A DNA stretch of 64,000 nucleotides, from the NCBI GenBank assembly GCA_025667525.1, contig CM046878.1, forward strand, positions 80,868,196 to 80,932,195, written 5' to 3'. Within the stretch, counting starts at the first letter, position 1, and the number at the start of each line of letters is the position of its first letter. Of the stretch, positions 45,612-57,659 are shown in pieces. This stretch comes from Glebionis coronaria. Lineage: Eukaryota; Streptophyta; Magnoliopsida; Asterales; Asteraceae. The position numbers and the translations under genes were made by a program. The notes below the pieces were generated by a model. That model searched no databases. It saw only the letters and a program-made list of their open reading frames with translations, and was not told the DNA's origin.

Positions 45612-47619
45612 GATGGTGACACAAGATCTTTAAAGTATGTTGTACTTTAAAACTTAGATCGATCCATTGTCTCCTCAAATTAGAAGGTTAAGTTGTACTA
45701 AAGTTTTTCTTTGGTCAAAACTATTTTTTGGTTGAAAATAAGCCTTTAAAATGTTAATATTGCATTTTACTTAAATTAGTAGTATCAATGCATTTTATAT
45801 TTACTCTTGAAATGTATCTACTAGTTTGCATCTTGTTATGTGTAGGTACTCATGAAGATAAAACATTCTATTGATTGTAGATTGACTTACTTACACTTGT
45901 AGAAGACTCATCTTCTTTGATTTCCAACATCATTGAATGATGATATAAAGATGGGTAGAACTGACACTAGTCTTTGTAGACTTAGTAGTCACTATTAGTC
46001 ATAGTTGGGCTTTGCATCGATTCCTTGAAAGCTTGGAATGCAATTTGTGGCCAAGGTACGCTTTCGTTCTTCCAGACGCCCTATTGATCATTCTTTTGAT
46101 CATTAATTGACTATATGCTTGTTCTTGGCATCCTTGCCTTGACATTTATTTGTGGTTTGTGATTCTTTTTTTCCCTCTCAAACCTTCATTGCTTGGATAC
46201 TTGACTCACTATGGAGATGTAGGGTGAGTTAGTAGAAGCTTAAAGTATCAAGCATGATTTCCATGGTTTGCACCCTTACGGTTAGTAGGCCCTATATCAT
46301 GTGTAACTTGTGCAATTAAGCTCATCTCTAGGATGATTAGTGAATCCCTTGAGATACCAAACTACTTCATTAAGTTGTAGGTGGATTTTACACATTTGGA
46401 ATTGAAATATTCCAAGGATATTGTTATTGTTAATTCTAGCAATAATTATCCGATCATGTGGGAGAGAAAGTGAATCTATACTTTGCTCATATTTTGAACT
46501 AGAATAATACTACTCTTGAAAATGATCTTATTCTATGCATCAAAATTGCTTGGTTTAGTTCATTACCAAAGCCATTTAGACTATCGCTGGAAAGGCACGT
46601 CTTAAACCACTATATATGACACAAGCTTTTCACATCATCAATTTGAAGAATGTCATTTGTCCTTTGAGCAATGTCCTTGGTCTTGATTCACATCTCTTTA
46701 CTCCTCTCCCTGCCTTTTTGCTACGAGTAGTCGTTCGTTCGTTTCTGTCTTTTCCTATCTCGATTCAACTCGTAATCCTTCAACAAGGCATTATTACCTA
46801 GTGTTGTGGTGGTCCAATGATATCCTAAAAGGTTCAAGATATATTTTAAGTATTTTAAAAAATTTAGTTTTCAAAAATTCATCGTTTTTATTTGATAAAT
46901 ACCTGCCTCTGTAGGCGGTTCTTTATCTCGGCGGCTCAATGGCGCGGTTCCTTATCGATAAGGAACCGCGGGCAATAGCTTTTGTCAGAGCGCCAGTTTT
47001 ATTAAAATATCTTTTTCAAACAAGTCTTTCTCTCTCCTTCACACACAGCAGACGATTTTTCCTGTTTTTCCACCATTGTTGAAGCTTCAAAAACCTTCAA
47101 TTACTTAAATTAATTGATTCAAGTTCGTGGGTTTCACTCATCCATCTTCCAAGATCAATTAATTGTAAGTTATTTCTTTCAATTTCATCTAATTTGTTCT
47201 AGGGTTCATACATTCATGATTGGGGCTTTTTAAAATTGACATTGAATTAGAACCTTATTAGGAATATGAGTTGATATAGTATTGTTACTATGATTCCTTA
47301 GGTTCATATTCATTGAGATTTCATTAAAACCCATTTGTAGAACAAATCCAAATTTTGACTAAATAGTTTAGTTGATTGATGGAATTGATATGAACCCATG
47401 AACAAGTTGGTAATGTCATTGTTAAATGCTTACCTAAAAACCTTGTTTTGAAAAACCAATGTTCTAGTTCATTGTTGATCTTGCATAGATCATATGTTTT
47501 GATCAATGGTTAAATGGGTACTTTATGAATATGAGAATGATAAGGATTAAACCTTGATTTATCAAGAGATTGATAAAACACATTCTCATTTTCCTTAATT
47601 TTTGGTTTATATGTAACAT
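45612..47619 (+). other. Leader region of the SIRE-like element
   Basis: Non-coding; no retroviral domain can be read. Contains the second, perfect copy of the palindromic module (46912-46976). A pyrimidine-rich stretch (47025-47050) follows it. Confidence 0.5.
46943..46970. repeat. Perfect 28-bp palindrome (module copy 2)
   Basis: Left half CGCGGTTCCTTATC, right half its exact reverse complement. Related but less perfect copies lie at 44347-44372, 49075-49102 and 50442-50467, each flanked by outer GCGGTTC and GAACCGC arms. Confidence 0.95.
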
Positions 47620-48696
47620 ATGAGTAATTGGAGAAATATGTTTATATGTTATTTTTTAGGTACTATCATCATGACCACAGGATATCAAAATGACCATCTA
47701 CTCACTAGAAGATACATGCCTAATCCTTCGTTGACTAATCAATCTCGTTCTTTTCAAAACACTTATCATAATCTCGAGTCTCGTTGTTTCCATGAAGGAC
47801 GTATTGTTCCTCCTAACCTTCGTGGACTTGATTTCATTCGATTCATGTTCAATACCATTGGATTAGATTGTTTGCTTGATATTGATGAGCCAATCTTCCC
47901 TTCTTTCCTCATGGAATTCTTTAACTCATTCAAGTTAATACACATCAACAATGGTCTATCTTTAAGATTTTCCATCAAGGGGAGAACCTTCGTATACACT
48001 CTCGAGAAATTTGGTGAGATTCTCGGAGTTCCATACGAAGGTCAATGTAGGTTCACCGATGCTTGGGGTGTAAACCACTTAGAATTGGCCCCTGTTGATG
48101 TGCATTACTTGACTGAGATTCCTTCGGCTTCGGCCATCACTCGTGCCCTTGCTTCACCTCGTGAACATCCTATTCTTGGTAATTTTGAAAGAGAATTTCG
48201 TGCTCTCACTCCTTAGGAATTACTAACTAGCGATCTTAGTGATTTCATGGTCCCTTGGGCCGAAATCATTAGGGAAAATGCAATGTGTTTGGTTGGTGAT
48301 CGCAACCATGTGCCTGCTTGTCTTGCACATATGTTGTATTATGTTGTTACCACTACTCCATACAACCTTTCATTTTTCATGGCTAAAAGGATAAGATTTG
48401 TTCTCAATGGATCTCGGTCTACTCTTCCTTATGCCATGATTCTCTCACGGCTTCTTAAGAGAGTTCTTCTTGATCATCCTCCTCTTAATCCTTCTTCTTT
48501 TCACTCCGTGGTTCGAGTCATGTTTCCCATTGAAGGAAATGTCCCTTCAATTCTCACACATGACTTAAATGAAGATGAAAATGTCTCTCAAGAAAATTCT
48601 CTCATTTCTCGGTATGATTTGTCATCATCTATCTCTCAATTGTCTTCACTAGACATTGATTCAGACTATCATTATTGTCTCAATCTTCATCTTTAG
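47620..48696 (+). pseudogene. Retroelement-borne plant transposon-protein-like ORF with one in-frame stop
   Basis: Two open stretches in one frame (47620-48216 and 48247-48696), separated by a single TAG at 48214-48216 after 'FEREFRALTP'. An ATG at 47671 ('MTTGYQNDHLLTRRYMPNPS') is the more likely start. The product has 'RIVPPNLRGLDFIRFMFNTI', 'FPSFLMEFFNSFKLI', 'YTLEKFGEILGVPYEGQC' and, after the stop, 'LPYAMILSRLLKRVL'. It resembles the 'putative plant transposon protein' family found inside many plant LTR elements; its function is unknown. With readthrough, about 341 residues. Confidence 0.65.
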
Positions 48697-49358
48697 GATC
48701 GAATTAGAAGTGAATCAAGACAAGGAGGAAATGATCATAGATGAATGATATATACCACTCTTGTGAGATTAACATGTGTGTAAACATGTATGGATTGTTG
48801 AACTCTATCTCTTCTCTTATCTCTATTCTTAGGATGTTGTGTGTTCTTTAACTAACAATTTGTGTTTGGATTGCCTAGTATTTTAATCCTAGTTATCCAT
48901 GGTATCGATTTTTCGATTTACATGGCTCTTTGCATCTTATGTGATTAGATAGCCTCCTAGTCTTTGATTATTAGTTTTCTTTGGCTTGATAAACATTAGT
49001 ATAAAATTTGGGCTAGCAAAAGTTTAAGAAAGTGCTATTTTCAAACTCCTCTGGTCGCGGTTCCATTTGAAAGCCGTGGTTCTTTAGCGATAAGGAACCG
49101 CGGACCTACGTAAGGAACCGCCCAGTACTGTTTCAACAGAATCTTTACTTTACACTATTTTCTTTAATCTGTGTAAAACTTTGATAAAACTTTTGCAAAA
49201 ACCTGCACCTTCCTAAACTAGGCTACCTAATTTCATTGTTCACATAAAATGATTTTAACCTATTACTAGTTTGGATCATCCCCTTCTCTTCTTAAACCCT
49301 CTTTTGTTGATTGTGTTCTTCATCCCTTGAACTCTTCTATTAACCTCAACATTCAACC
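48697..49358 (+). other. Spacer between internal frames of the SIRE-like element
   Basis: Non-coding AT-rich sequence with palindromic module copy 3. Confidence 0.5.
49075..49102. repeat. Palindromic module copy 3 (imperfect)
   Basis: CGTGGTTCTTTAGC against GATAAGGAACCGCG; two mismatched pairs. Outer arms CGCGGTTCC (about 49056) and AAGGAACCGCCCAGT (about 49112). Confidence 0.85.
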
Positions 49359-49583
49359 ATGGTATCCACTAGAACATCCAACTCCTCCAAAACATCCAAA
49401 AGAAGCCTTAAGGTGAATATCAAGTCCTCTAAACTTGGTTCTCCATCTTCTTTCAAACCAAAGCCTCACCTATCCTCATCTCCTCATCACTTTCAACTCT
49501 ACTTGCCTCATGGCAAACAACCTCAACACATGGTACTAACCAATCACATGGTTCTACCTCCTCTTCATTCCAATCAAGAATGA
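49359..49583 (+). CDS. Short Ser/Lys-rich frame of the SIRE-like element
   Basis: Begins 'MVSTRTSNSSKTSKRSLKV' and is rich in Ser, Lys and Pro over 74 codons. A 75-codon Pro/Leu/Ser-rich frame follows at 49629-49856. No domain recognised. Its place between modules 3 and 4 and the good ATG suggest a remnant of an element-encoded protein. Confidence 0.35.
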   Translation: MVSTRTSNSSKTSKRSLKVNIKSSKLGSPSSFKPKPHLSSSPHHFQLYLPHGKQPQHMVLTNHMVLPPLHSNQE

Positions 49584-49859
49584 ATGAGTTTTCTTCTCCA
49601 CTCATTTCTAGCCCTCCCTTAAATGTGAATGCTCAACCACAACCTCATCAAAGGATTCCCTCTGTTTTTTAGCCTCTTCCCTTCACTCCACCAAATTCAC
49701 CCATCTCACCTATTTTACCCTTGGATACCATGCCTTCTCCTCATCCTCCTACCACCAACCCTCCTCTCTTGGGTGTTCCCATTTCCCATCTCTTGGGTGA
49801 TCCACACTTGTTTGATTTTTTCATGCACAATGGAACTAATTCCCCTTGTTGCTTGAACA

Positions 49860-50673
49860 ACTTTCACCTGTGATATCCTAAGGTTGGAAATGATTGGGGC
49901 TCACATTAAGTTGCAAAGCTTCTTGTTGAACCTATTTTCTAATCCTCCACCTCCTAGGAGATAAATGAAGGACTTTAAAATTAACATGCTTTTCAAAAAA
50001 AGATCAAGCTAATAGAGAACTATGAACTCAAGACCTAGTTGTTAGCTATCTTTGTAGTAGTTAATTGTCTTTTTAATTATTGTATTTCCTTTCCTTTCCC
50101 TCATGATTTTCTCATGTGGATGATTTATGGATTTAGTTTTTATGTGCTTTAATCTATGTGATCACATTAAACAACTTCATTTTATTTATAAATGAACCCA
50201 AATCTATTACAACCTCTAAAAACTTGACTTAAAATTGGACCAAAATGTTATTTAAATATTTTGTCACCCTTTGTCAAGACATTCTTTGTGAATGTGTTGC
50301 TTTTATGCAACCCTAGCATACTCTAGTGCTAAAAGAGGTAAAAATCCAAGATTTGCAAATTTTTGAAAAAGTCTTATCTTTCTCCAAAACGTTTGAAAAG
50401 CTGGTTTTGTAGTCCACTGGACGCGGTTCTCTAACCTCCAGGCGGTTCTATATCGATATGGAACCGCGGGTCTCTTTAAAGAACCGCGCCCAGTAAAGCC
50501 GATTTTGGCTTATTTTTGGTCTTTCTTCTTTGACCACTGTTTTGATTAAGATTCTTTGTTTACCCAATTTGGCTAAACATTCTCTAAAACCTTTCTTTTT
50601 CATTTCAAATCTTTGCCTTGTCTATTTTATTTAAATTCTTCTCTTTTGGGAGTTCTTTCCTTCATCCCTCACA
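49860..50673 (+). other. Spacer with palindromic module copy 4
   Basis: Non-coding. The module at 50420-50493 has GCGGTTCTATATC against GATATGGAACCGC (50442-50467), with outer arms CGCGGTTC and GAACCGCGCCCAGT. It lies 207 bp before the next frame. Confidence 0.6.
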
Positions 50674-51126
50674 ATGCCTAATTCTTCCTTTTCTAACCTT
50701 GACATTTCTTTGTCACAAACTTCTCAACCTAAAGCTTCTTTTTCTAAGCTTTCAAAGAAACCAAAAATCTCGGCTAAACCCATTTGGATCGAAAAGAACA
50801 AGAATCCTCGTGATTCTTCTTCTCCAAAATCCTCCAAGAATTCCTCTTTCTCTCCGATTCAATATTAGAATGAGACTTACTCTATGAATCTAATTACCGG
50901 AGAAAAAGAAATTCTTCCACCACCACCTAAACCTTTCAAATCTCCTCAACTCAATGACCTATCTTCTTTCCCTAACCTCACTAGGCATTGTGAAAACATC
51001 TCTTATCCATTATCTCCCTTCCCACGAACCTCTAATCTTGATGTACCTCCCCCATCTAACGACTTTGTTTTGCATCATGGTTCCTCGGGTGCTTATTGTC
51101 GTTTTCAACAAATTGAACTTGCTCAT
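50674..51126 (+). pseudogene. Ser/Pro/Lys-rich frame with one in-frame stop, cut by insertion
   Basis: One frame from ATG 50674 ('MPNSSFSNLDISLSQTSQPK') with a single TAG at 50866-50868 after 'SPIQY', continuing to 'GAYCRFQQIELAH'. The frame ends exactly where the Athila-like sequence begins (TGA at 51127). No domain recognised; low complexity in the first half. Confidence 0.45.
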
Positions 51127-54100
51127 TGATGAGACTGCTTTTATACATAGTCTCATCATCCAAAATTGGCTTAAAATGCATAAAATATCATAAAAAGTTC
51201 CAAATATATGCTTATGTTTGTTCAATGTGTATTTTAGGTACGAATATCGAGAAAATGGCAAAAGATCACAAGAAACAAGCAAAAACGAACACGAGAAACG
51301 AAGCCGCACAATGAACCAAGCCCTAGAGTTGATTTTCCAAAAAATAACCCTTGAAGAGTTGAAGATTGTATAAGAAGGGTCCTCCAATATTGAAGAACTG
51401 ACACTTTAAACCCTTGTATATTCATAATTATAAGTTTGGTCCTTAAAGTTTGTCAAAATTAGAAAAAGGACCCTCCACTTTGAAGAATTGGTAAGAATGG
51501 TCCCTCAATTATGAAGACTTGTCAATATTAGTCCTTTACAAAGTCAACAAACAAGTCAAGACCTTGAATAATGAAGAGAATGCCAAAATCAGTCCTTTAA
51601 ATATCATAAATTAGCAAAACAAGTCCCTTGATAAACTTTTGCAAAAGTTTTATGGCTAAAATCAAAGAAATAAAACTTGATTATAAAGGGAATTTGGATT
51701 ATGCAAGGTTTAAACTAGAAATGAAAGAAGAAACGAAGAAGGAGGGTAAAAGCTGTCAAACACCAATACTTACCTTAACCAGTAAGGGCTCACCACGTGT
51801 CCCACTAACTAGTTTCAGCGAATCACCACTCACCAAACCTCTATGTCACCTTCCCACTCACACCTGTTTTTAGACTAACTTAATTAGTTTATTAAAAACG
51901 CGGTTAACACATATTCAAATCCTAATCAAGATCAAAACCTTCACTATTTAACGAAGAACAAAATTGGGGGTTTGTTAATTACTTGTTATTAAACCCCAAA
52001 ACCCTCCATATATTTGATTAAGGATGTCATTATCATAACCCAACTCCTAAACCTGCCACATCATCACCTCCAAGTTCACATGATACACCCCATGCACATG
52101 TTTTTAGGGAAAATGCCAAAACCATGCAGAGAATCAACAAACCATATTAAAGCTTACATTTTAAGCTTCCTTTGATCCTTTGGATCAAATTCCACCAGCT
52201 TTACACCTCAACAAAACGCCAAGACACTTCACATGATCAAACAAAATTCAAACTGCAAGGGCATTTCAGGGACTTTACCATTAGGGTTTTCACTTATTTT
52301 TCAGCTTTCCTAGTCTCTTTGTAGCCTATATAAGGCATAGGACTCATTACATTTTAGTCTGCTCTTGGTTTTTCCTTGTTCAACATTCTGTAAATCCTTG
52401 TTTCAAAATTAATGAAAAAGTGTTTGAATTGTTGAAGAAATCCAAGGTGCCATCTTTATTATTCTCTTGTTATTGTTACATGTTAGTGATTGAGAAGTTT
52501 CAAAACCTGTTTTTAAAGCTTGTGCAAGAAATTGCAAATTTTTCTAAAATCTGATATTTTTCTAAGTTTTGGTTCAAACCTTTGAAATTTTTGGATTACA
52601 AGTGGTCATAGCACCCTGATAAGGAGCTTATCGGGGTGGAGTGAGCTTGTGGTTTGGGGATATTCAAGGAGTGGGAACAAGCTTGAATTAATCAGCTTTT
52701 ATTTTCCATTTTCTCTTTTATATAATCTGTTGTTCTAACCTTGTTATTCTTAGCAGCCTTTTGGAAGCTTGTGCCTTGTTAAGCTAGGCACATAAGCTTA
52801 AAAATTCGTGAGTGTGGATATACATTCATGAGGTTTGAGCTCTCTTCCCTTAAATCTGTTAAAAAAGTGATATTTTATGATTTTGTGATCTGTTGTTATA
52901 TGTGTTGTTCTTGTGGCTTGAATCTGGTTTATATTGCATGTTAATATCATTATGATGCTAGATTAAGCTTGGGTAAACCTGTTATACACTTATGCTTTGT
53001 TAAATCTTTGATTAAAAAGTTTAAGGGGTGTTTGGGTCTACTAATTTTAGGTTCTTGTTTGATTTTAAGTTAGTGTTTAGGGTTGTTAAGTGCTTGTATC
53101 TGATATTTACTTGTTTGTGTGCTATTATCTGTAAGTTTTGAGCTTTTAAACATCAAATCCTATATTGTGCTATATCTTGCTTATTTTAGACTGTTTTGAC
53201 CTAAAATCTTGGAAACACCTAGAATGTATGCATGTTTAGGGAGAAAAAGTGTTTAAAAAAAGTTTGAATAACCTGTTTAAGAGATTTGAGGGTTTGAATT
53301 TGGACTTGTGGTCAAGTACATCAGCAAAGTTCATTTTATGTTTGTTCATTGTTCATCAGTAAGTAGGATAAGCTATAATCTTGGCCTAATCTGTGATTCA
53401 GTGCATGAAACAAGTTGATTTGTGTTCATTTGAATTTATTTAAGATGTTTTGTGCATTTGGTTCAATTTGGTTGGCTGAATATTGCTTAAACTGCTTATT
53501 TTGTTCAAAACTGCTTATGTTCATGTCTGTGCAAGGTCTGATGATGTTTTGATTTAACTGTACTAATTGGCTGGTTGGATTTGTGATTTCTTTGTTGTTA
53601 TTGACTCCTTATAACCCACTGGTTATAAGGGTGCCTTTATGTTCTCTGAATCCAACAAAAATCCATAAAAGACAAAAAGTCAAGATAGTCAAGCAGTGGC
53701 AACTTTTCCCACTGCTGGACACCCAAAACTAGCCACTGCTAGTGTTAATTTTCAATCAGCTTATCAATAAGCTATACTAGCTTATTTGGACTTGCAACAA
53801 CTTTGTTTTTGTAATCAATCTTCATTAATTGACCCATTTGACTATTCTAGAGCTTTTTAGGGTTTGACTTTTAGGTTTGACTAGAAAACCAACTTAGTTG
53901 ACTTTTACATAAAGTGCTTATTGATTTTTCCAGCTTATTCAGTGTGCTTTTTGGAGATCTTTTTTATTATTAAGCTTAGTTATGTCATTTGAAACATTTT
54001 GCAACTTGAATCAGCCCTTGAATTGGTCTAGAACTCGAAAACGACTATTTTGTCGTTTTGCGTAGAGAGCTTTTACTTATTTCAGGCTTATTTTTTGGGC

Positions 54101-55133
54101 TTACTCAAAATTTCTTTTTACAAACAGCTTAATTGAGTCAAGAGAAGGTTGTGTGTCAAATTTCAGCTTATGGCATCAGCTTATAGCTTAATGGGCCAAA
54201 AAGCCCATTAAGAATAAGTTGTTTTGAAATAAGATGTGATAAGCTCACTTTCAGATTTTGGGACTTTGGAATTTTGTGTTTAAAATTGAATTTTAAGATT
54301 AATTGAAAGTATTGGGCCATTTTTGTGAACTTTTTCTTATTGGGCCTTATTTTAGCCCATTAAGGGACTGTTTGGGTTTTTGGCCCATTTGGAGGCCCAG
54401 TAGAGGTGTTTAGGTCATTTCAAGTTCATTTCTGTTTTAATTAGGTTAAAATAAACTAGTTTGCAAGTTTTTAGAATTTTTTATAAATTTTAGATTTTGA
54501 ATATTATTTTATTATTTTATTATTATTAAAATTAGTTTTTAATATTTTTGCAAGTTTTTCATTTTTCTAGGTTAAAAACATTAAGTTAGGAATTTTAAAA
54601 TTTTTAGATTAATTTTATTGTCATTTAATTAATTTATAGAATTATTTTAAAATTTTATTAGTTTTTAATCATTTTTAAATAGTTTTTATTAATTTTATGT
54701 TTTTCAAAAATAGTTTTTAATTTAATTAAGGTATTTTAGAGGTTTACAAAGTGAAAAATCTCATTTTAGGCTTTTTATTAATTAAATTGACTTTTGGGCT
54801 TTAATTAGCATTAAAAAATTATTATTTAATTAAATGCAAGATTTGAGTGAATTTTGATTTTTTGTAAACTCTAATTACATTATTTAGGATTTATTGCAAT
54901 TTTCTAGGAATTTTTAGGTTAATTTTTAAATTTCGTCATATTTTACGGTTTTACGTGCACGACTTTCGTCTTAGTTTAATTTTAACCGTATCCGTCATCC
55001 TTTTCTCTTTTCTTTTCTCATAATCATAATCACAAATATTAATCAAGTCTTAACACACACACTATAGTCCTCCTTGGTGAATGAACTCTCATACTTGGGT
55101 CATTAGTGCTTGATTTTCCTAAATCAACACTTA
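51127..55133 (+). repeat. Putative Athila-like LTR, left part
   Basis: AT-rich, no coding frame. Includes pyrimidine- and AGCTTAT-rich stretches. A leader-like block near 52320-52400 (GCCTATATAAGGCATAG, a TATA-like word) could be the promoter. Confidence 0.5.
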
Positions 55134-55138
55134 ATACC

Positions 55139-55667
55139 TGTTGGAGCATAGTTTGGCTGGGCCGGTTCGACGACTCTCCTGGGCCGTTCGTCGCCTTCCC
55201 GGGCGCTGAGTAATGCTGCAAACAATAAAGAACCGGTTAGACGTGGACCCGAGGCTGTAGCCCCGGTGTCCACCTCCGACGGTCAAGTTAGTATCGGTGC
55301 GATATATTGTAAAAAAGGTGTAGTTGAGAGTGATAACCTGATTTATAATGAGACCCCTACCCTTGTATTTATAGATTAGGGTTTCTTGAAGGGTAAGTTA
55401 GGTATGTATGGACCGCGGTCCTGTCGAGCCGGGCCAACTCCAGACTATACGTCGACATGTCCCTCAGTCTAGTATGATATGGTCCTTGATCATGTTATGC
55501 TAGACTTATTCATGTATCACGCTTACTAAACAATCGCGTGCGGCTTGCTGCTAGGACATCCTCGTGGGTCGTCCGTAACATATGGCTCCACTCGTAATAG
55601 GCTTCCTTCAGCAAAAAGATGATGTGTTGGGATTGTGAATAGTGAGCATAGCCACTATACGTCATCA
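55139..55667 (-). repeat. 3' LTR of the 5.3-kb element
   Basis: TGTTGGAGC to GTCATCA, 529 bp. Contains the words TATACGTCGACATGTCCC followed by TCAGTCTAG, of which a variant spans the LTR/polypurine-tract joint at 55656-55684. Confidence 0.95.
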
Positions 55668-55678
55668 TGTCCCCCCAG
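55668..55678 (-). promoter_or_regulatory. Polypurine tract of the 5.3-kb element
   Basis: Minus strand CTGGGGGGACA directly before the LTR start TGATGACG. Confidence 0.65.
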
Positions 55679-55798
55679 TCTAGAATGTGAGGTTGTCACC
55701 GAGGTTACTAGACTTTACACCATATCCGCTACCTGTAAGCATATCCACGTCGAAAGAAATGGGAAAACAATTATACTAAGACGGGTGGTTGTGCTCGG

Positions 55799-56143
55799 AT
55801 GCTTGGTTTCCCGTTACTTGACGATAAAGACCCCGTAAAAAAGAATATGCTCTCTAAAGTCGGGGTAACACTAGCATTTGGCAAGGTATCATCCTTGTTC
55901 ATCTCTAACGTGAGGATGATGAGAATGTTTGGTAAAGGCGGAGGTGGAACCCGTATGCTGCATCGTGAACATTTGAAGGCATACTTCTTATACCCACTAA
56001 TGATGCAACATAATGCGAATATTTCATTCGTCTTAAAGCCAGCAAAAGACGTACTTCTGTGGCATGTTTATGCGGATATTAAATCCGTCTTGCGGCCACA
56101 ACATTCGATAATGATTTTCAAAATTCTTTACGTTTTTTCCTAA
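55799..56143 (+). other. 114-codon open frame of unknown meaning
   Basis: Plus-strand frame beginning 'MLGFPLLDDKDPVKKNMLSK' inside the 5.3-kb element, opposite to the element's sense. No domain recognised. Its 3' part already contains a diverged 37-bp unit (about 56036-56065). Probably not a gene. Confidence 0.15.
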
Positions 56144-56203
56144 ACTAAACGTAGTTGATCAGGCTTCGTCTAATTAAGGTCAAACAATATAAACTTGGGA
56201 AAA

Positions 56204-57580
56204 ATCACTCAAACGGCCGGGAAAAATAATTCGTCGCGGAAGGCGTACTTCCATAGTAAAGATATGAGCCAACAGAAGACATACTTCCGCGACATGAATA
56301 ACGAGCCAACGAAAGACGTACTTACGCGGCGAAGACAGCAAGCCAACGGAAGAAGTACTTCCGCGACGAATGATAATGAGCCAGTGGAAGGAGTACTTCC
56401 GTGGCGAAATACAATGCACCAGTGGAAGGAATACTTCCACGGCGAAGGATAATGAGCCAACGGAAGGAGTACTTCCGTGGCGAAAAGAATGCGCCATTGG
56501 AAGGAGTACCTCCACAACGAAGATAATGAGCCAACGGAAGGATTACTTCCGTGGCGAAAAGAATGAGCCAACGGAAGGAGTACTTCCGTTGCGAAAAGAA
56601 TGCGCCAGTGGAAGGAGTACCTCCACAGCGAAGATAATGAGCCAACGGAAGGAGTACTTCCGTGGCGAAAAGAATGTGCCAGTGGAAGTAGTACCTCCAC
56701 AGCGAAGATAATGAGCCAACGGAAGGAGTACTTCCATGGTGAAAAGTATGTGCCAGTGGAAGTAGTACTTCCACGGTGAAGAAAATGAGCCGACGGAAGA
56801 CGTACTTCCGTGGGGAAAATAATGTGCCAGTGGAAGGAGTACTTCCACGGTGAAGACAATGAGCCGGTGGAAGGAGTACTTCCACGGATGGCGAACACAA
56901 TGAGCCGGTGGAAGGAGTACTTCCACGGCGAACACAATGAGCCGGTGGAAGGAGTACTTCCATGGCGAACACAATGGGCCGGTGGAAGGAGTACTTCCAC
57001 GGCGAAGACAATGAGCCAGTGGAAGGAGTACTTCCACGGCGAAGACAATGAGCACGTGGAAGAGTACTTCCATGGCGAAAGATAAGGAGCACGTGGAAGA
57101 GTACTTCCACGGCGAAAGATAACGAGCACGTGGAAGAATACTTCCACTGCGAAAGATAATGAGCACGTGGAAGAATACTTACACGGCGCATGAATAAGCC
57201 AACGGAAGAGTTACTTCCATGGCAAAGGCATAAGCCAATGGAAGAAATACTTACATGGTGCAGAAATAAGCGCGCGGAAGGAATAAGCTAACGGAAGAGA
57301 TACTTCCATTGCGCATAAATAAGCGCGCGGAAGGAGTACTTCCGCGGCGAAGGAATAAGCCAATGGAAGAGATACTTCCATGGCAAAGAAATAAGCGCGC
57401 GGAAGGAGTACTTCCGCGGCGAATGAATAAGCCAATGGAAGAGATACTTCCATGGCAAAGGAATAAGCGCGCGAAAGGAGTACTTCCGCGGCGAAGGAAT
57501 AAGCCAATGGAAGAGATACTTCCATGGCAAAGGAATAAACCGGCAGAAGACAAACTTCTGCGGCAAAGGAATATATCCAA
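56204..57580 (-). repeat. Tandem array of 37-bp hairpin units
   Basis: About 36 units with a 37-bp period in the regular part (for example starts at 56531, 56568, 56605, 56642). Each has GGAAG-GAGTA-CTTCC, a 5-bp stem with 5-base loop, extended by outer bases that differ from unit to unit but still pair: C/G (CGGAAG...CTTCCG), GT/AC (GTGGAAG...CTTCCAC), CGC/GCG (CGCGGAAG...CTTCCGCG), AT/AT (ATGGAAG...CTTCCAT). Because 37 is not a multiple of 3 and the unit lacks stops, long open frames arise on both strands. Confidence 0.95.
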
Positions 57581-57659
57581 AGATATGTGTGTGACGTGCA
57601 CATAAATAGTGGTATTATTATACCCTAGTATCCCCCCAAGTTTAATGGTGCTACACTCA

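Noticed and set aside
56209..57191. Long open frames on both strands (up to 312 codons) over the 37-bp array
   Set aside because: They follow from a stop-free 37-bp unit read in all frames; the predicted proteins just cycle through the three translations of the unit.
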